5,673 nucleotides of DNA from NCBI GenBank assembly GCA_023422485.1, contig JAGTAM010000507.1, forward strand, positions 1-5,673, written 5' to 3'. Under the pieces are notes generated by a model that did not search any database, was not told where the DNA came from, and saw only the letters and a list, made by a program, of their open reading frames with translations. The position numbers were made by a program, and so were the translations under genes. Of the stretch, positions 4,754 through 5,673 are shown piece after piece (the first letter of the stretch is position 1; each line of letters begins with the position of its first letter). This DNA is from Pseudomonadota bacterium. GTDB taxonomy: Bacteria > Pseudomonadota > Alphaproteobacteria > Rhizobiales > Beijerinckiaceae.

Positions 4754-5035
4754 TCAGCAGCCCTTGCAGATCGAGCCCATGGTCTTGTTCATCTTCGCGT
4801 CCCAGGCCTTGTCGCGCGCCTGCGCCGCGCGCTGGGCCTTGATCATCTGTTCCTGGGAGGTCGAGGGAGCCTGTCCCTGGGGGATGCCCGGCGCCGGCGG
4901 CTTGGTCTGTCCCGTCGCCGTGACGGCGCGGCCGGTCGGGGTGAGTCGGGTGCCGCCCTCATCCTGAGCGTGGGCGGGGACGGCCGCCAGGAAACCGGTG
5001 AGCAGGAGGGCGGAGACGGCGATCGGACGATGCAT
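4754..5035 (-). CDS. Small predicted secreted protein with C-terminal CxxC
   Basis: This is a 93-aa protein that I do not recognise by family. The N-terminus is a clear Sec signal peptide: MHRP, a hydrophobic stretch at about residues 5-19 (IAVSALLLTGFLAAV), then PAHA with likely cleavage after Ala23 (AHA|QD), leaving about 70 residues for export to the periplasm or beyond. Residues 24-60 are Pro/Gly/Gln/Thr-rich and probably disordered. Residues 61-87 look helical and charged (QEQMIKAQRAAQARDKAWDAKM). The chain ends ICKGC, placing the only two cysteines (90 and 93) as a CxxC at the extreme C-terminus. That could form a disulfide or bind metal; this is inference. The start at ATG 5033-5035 fits the signal peptide, although its SD is weak. 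It sits between the spc operon and a nuclease-like gene, with no functional link evident. Confidence 0.8.
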   Translation of the reverse strand: MHRPIAVSALLLTGFLAAVPAHAQDEGGTRLTPTGRAVTATGQTKPPAPGIPQGQAPSTSQEQMIKAQRAAQARDKAWDAKMNKTMGSICKGC

Positions 5036-5145
5036 GGCTTCTCAATCACTCCCTGGCGCGGGACGCCGGTGCCGAGGGGGCCGGGCCGGCACAGTCCGAC
5101 GCGAAGGAGGGTCGCCGCCGATCGACATCGGGGTGACGTTCCCGC

Positions 5146-5184
5146 CGCGTATCTGCGCATCTCGCGTATCTGCGGCCGCGTATC
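5146..5184. repeat. Short direct repeats CGCGTATC
   Basis: CGCGTATCTGCG occurs exactly at 5146-5157 and 5163-5174, and the truncated copy CGCGTATC is at 5177-5184. Start-to-start distances are 17 and 14 nt. The cluster is 110-150 nt upstream of the start of the small secreted protein gene, so it could be a regulator-binding array. Chance duplication in GC-rich DNA is also possible. Confidence 0.45.
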
Positions 5185-5209
5185 GCCGCGTGCCTGAGCG
5201 ATCTAGTTG

Positions 5210-5267
5210 GCACCGGACCGAGCCGGCCGCAAGCGGCGCTGCGGCCATGCATCGGCCGGTCCCGTGC
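5210..5267 (-). terminator. Long imperfect inverted repeat after the nuclease-like gene
   Basis: GCACCGGACCG (5210-5220) and CGGTCCCGTGC (5257-5267) are complementary at 10 of 11 positions. They enclose a second perfect stem, GGCCGC/GCGGCC (5225-5230 with 5241-5246). The structure lies about 80 nt past the stop of the 5349-5672 gene and could end or protect its transcript. No U-run follows, so terminator function is inferred from position and structure only. Confidence 0.35.
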
Positions 5268-5348
5268 GGAGACGCACCCCTGCATGGCAGGACACGAGGA
5301 CGTCGCTCGGCGGATGCGGCCTCCGCCGCGGCCGGGATATCGATGCGT

Positions 5349-5673
5349 TCAGTGCGTCTCGGGCTGGGCGTCGGCCACCGTGCTGGCCTTCGAATAGCTC
5401 GTTCGCGGCCGCCCGGTTGGATCCTCGAAGGAGCCGGCCCAGAGGCCGAGCCGCTTGCCCCACGCGACGGTCTCCGCGCCGACATAGATGGCCTTTCCGC
5501 CGCGCTCGGCCATGGCGAAGCCCTTCTCGGCCATCCAGGCGCTCAAATCTTCCTTGTCGCGGTGGCAGACGGAGAGCGCGCGGCCGTAGCTGTCGGTCTC
5601 GCGGATCTGGCAGGTGACCGTCGCATCTTTGAGGTGCGCGGCGAGCGCCTTGGCGGCATGGGCGCCGCAGGCA
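5349..5673 (-). CDS. SNase-like (thermonuclease family) protein, C-terminal part
   Basis: This is the C-terminal 107 codons of a gene cut by the right window edge; the first complete codon is at 5670-5672. The sequence matches the end of a staphylococcal nuclease-like OB-fold domain. It has ACGAHAAKALAAHL with the family's CG..A pattern, then DSYGRALSVC, then LSAWMAEKGFAMAE, then a helix ending ETVAWGKRLGLWAGSFEDP. The Arg in YGR is the position matching catalytic Arg87 of S. aureus nuclease; the other catalytic residues (Arg35 and Glu43 equivalents) would lie outside the window, so activity cannot be judged. The usual WR after F..P is replaced by GRPR and a short Ser/Thr-rich tail ending PETH, then TGA. 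Codon third positions stay GC-rich to the stop. An internal TTG at 5544-5546 is not the real start, because homology continues upstream. Likely exported or membrane-anchored, but the N-terminus is not visible. Confidence 0.8.
   Translation of the reverse strand, partial: ACGAHAAKALAAHLKDATVTCQIRETDSYGRALSVCHRDKEDLSAWMAEKGFAMAERGGKAIYVGAETVAWGKRLGLWAGSFEDPTGRPRTSYSKASTVADAQPETH

Larger units (their letters stand above)
5036..5348. other. 313-nt intergenic region, no gene seen
   Basis: No convincing coding sequence is seen on either strand. The open frames crossing it have no recognisable content and run antisense or out of frame to the flanking genes. It contains short direct repeats (5146-5184), a long imperfect inverted repeat (5210-5267) and small hairpins such as CCGAT/ATCGG (5118-5131) and CCTGC/GCAGG (5279-5291). 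The promoter of the 4754-5035 gene should lie here, but I cannot identify one. Confidence 0.6.

Noticed and set aside
5115..5145. EcfG-type promoter (GGAAC on the minus strand near 5140)
   Set aside because: No CGTT-like -10 element lies at the required 18-19 nt distance.
4451..5197. Long 248-codon plus-strand open frame
   Set aside because: It has no recognisable motif, is Arg/Gly-rich as expected for a GC-rich shadow frame, and runs antisense to the secreted-protein gene, whose signal peptide is convincing.
5352..5435. Possible frameshift near the end of the SNase-like gene (alternate frame reading ANELFEG)
   Set aside because: Codon third positions in the annotated frame remain G/C-rich to the TGA, while the alternate frame has many A-ending codons. 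No indel is needed.
5207..5617. 136-codon plus-strand and several minus-strand frames over 5042-5485
   Set aside because: They overlap the SNase-like gene out of frame, show poor third-position GC pattern and contain no recognisable domain.

Overview
The window looks like chromosomal DNA from a high-GC alphaproteobacterium. The protein sequences, the gene order and the GC-ending codons suggest a Hyphomicrobiales member, plausibly Methylobacterium/Methylorubrum. That genus guess is recognition from memory and was not searched. All convincing genes lie on the minus strand, so transcription runs from high to low coordinates.

Positions 1-4370 hold the front part of the spc ribosomal protein operon in its canonical order: rplN (L14), rplX (L24), rplE (L5), rpsN (S14), rpsH (S8), rplF (L6), rplR (L18), rpsE (S5), rpmD (L30) and rplO (L15). 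secY would be expected next, beyond the left edge. The genes are packed tightly. rplN/rplX share a base (TGATG), rplX/rplE overlap by 8 nt, and most other gaps are 11-16 nt with a Shine-Dalgarno abutting or overlapping the upstream stop. Two junctions differ: rplE-rpsN (42 nt, with a 9-bp hairpin starting at the rplE stop) and rplR-rpsE (90 nt, with two strong palindromes). A GC hairpin also lies just after rplO.

Positions 4371-4753 form a 383-nt region with no rpsQ, although rpsQ normally sits directly upstream of rplN. The ribosomal super-cluster is therefore interrupted at the S10/spc boundary. The region must hold the spc leader and probably its promoter. It contains a run of hairpins, a possible three-way-junction fold next to the rplN ribosome binding site, and a doubtful 24-codon upstream ORF.

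Positions 4754-5673 are unrelated to the ribosome. They hold a 93-aa predicted secreted protein ending in CKGC, a 313-nt non-coding gap with short direct repeats and a long imperfect inverted repeat, and the C-terminal 107 codons of a staphylococcal-nuclease-like (thermonuclease family) gene cut by the right edge.

The ribosomal genes supply ribosome subunits and are otherwise ordinary. I see no defence system, mobile element, CRISPR array, tRNA or rRNA. The points worth a second look are the operon break, the structured leader and the intergenic palindromes, not a new enzymatic system.
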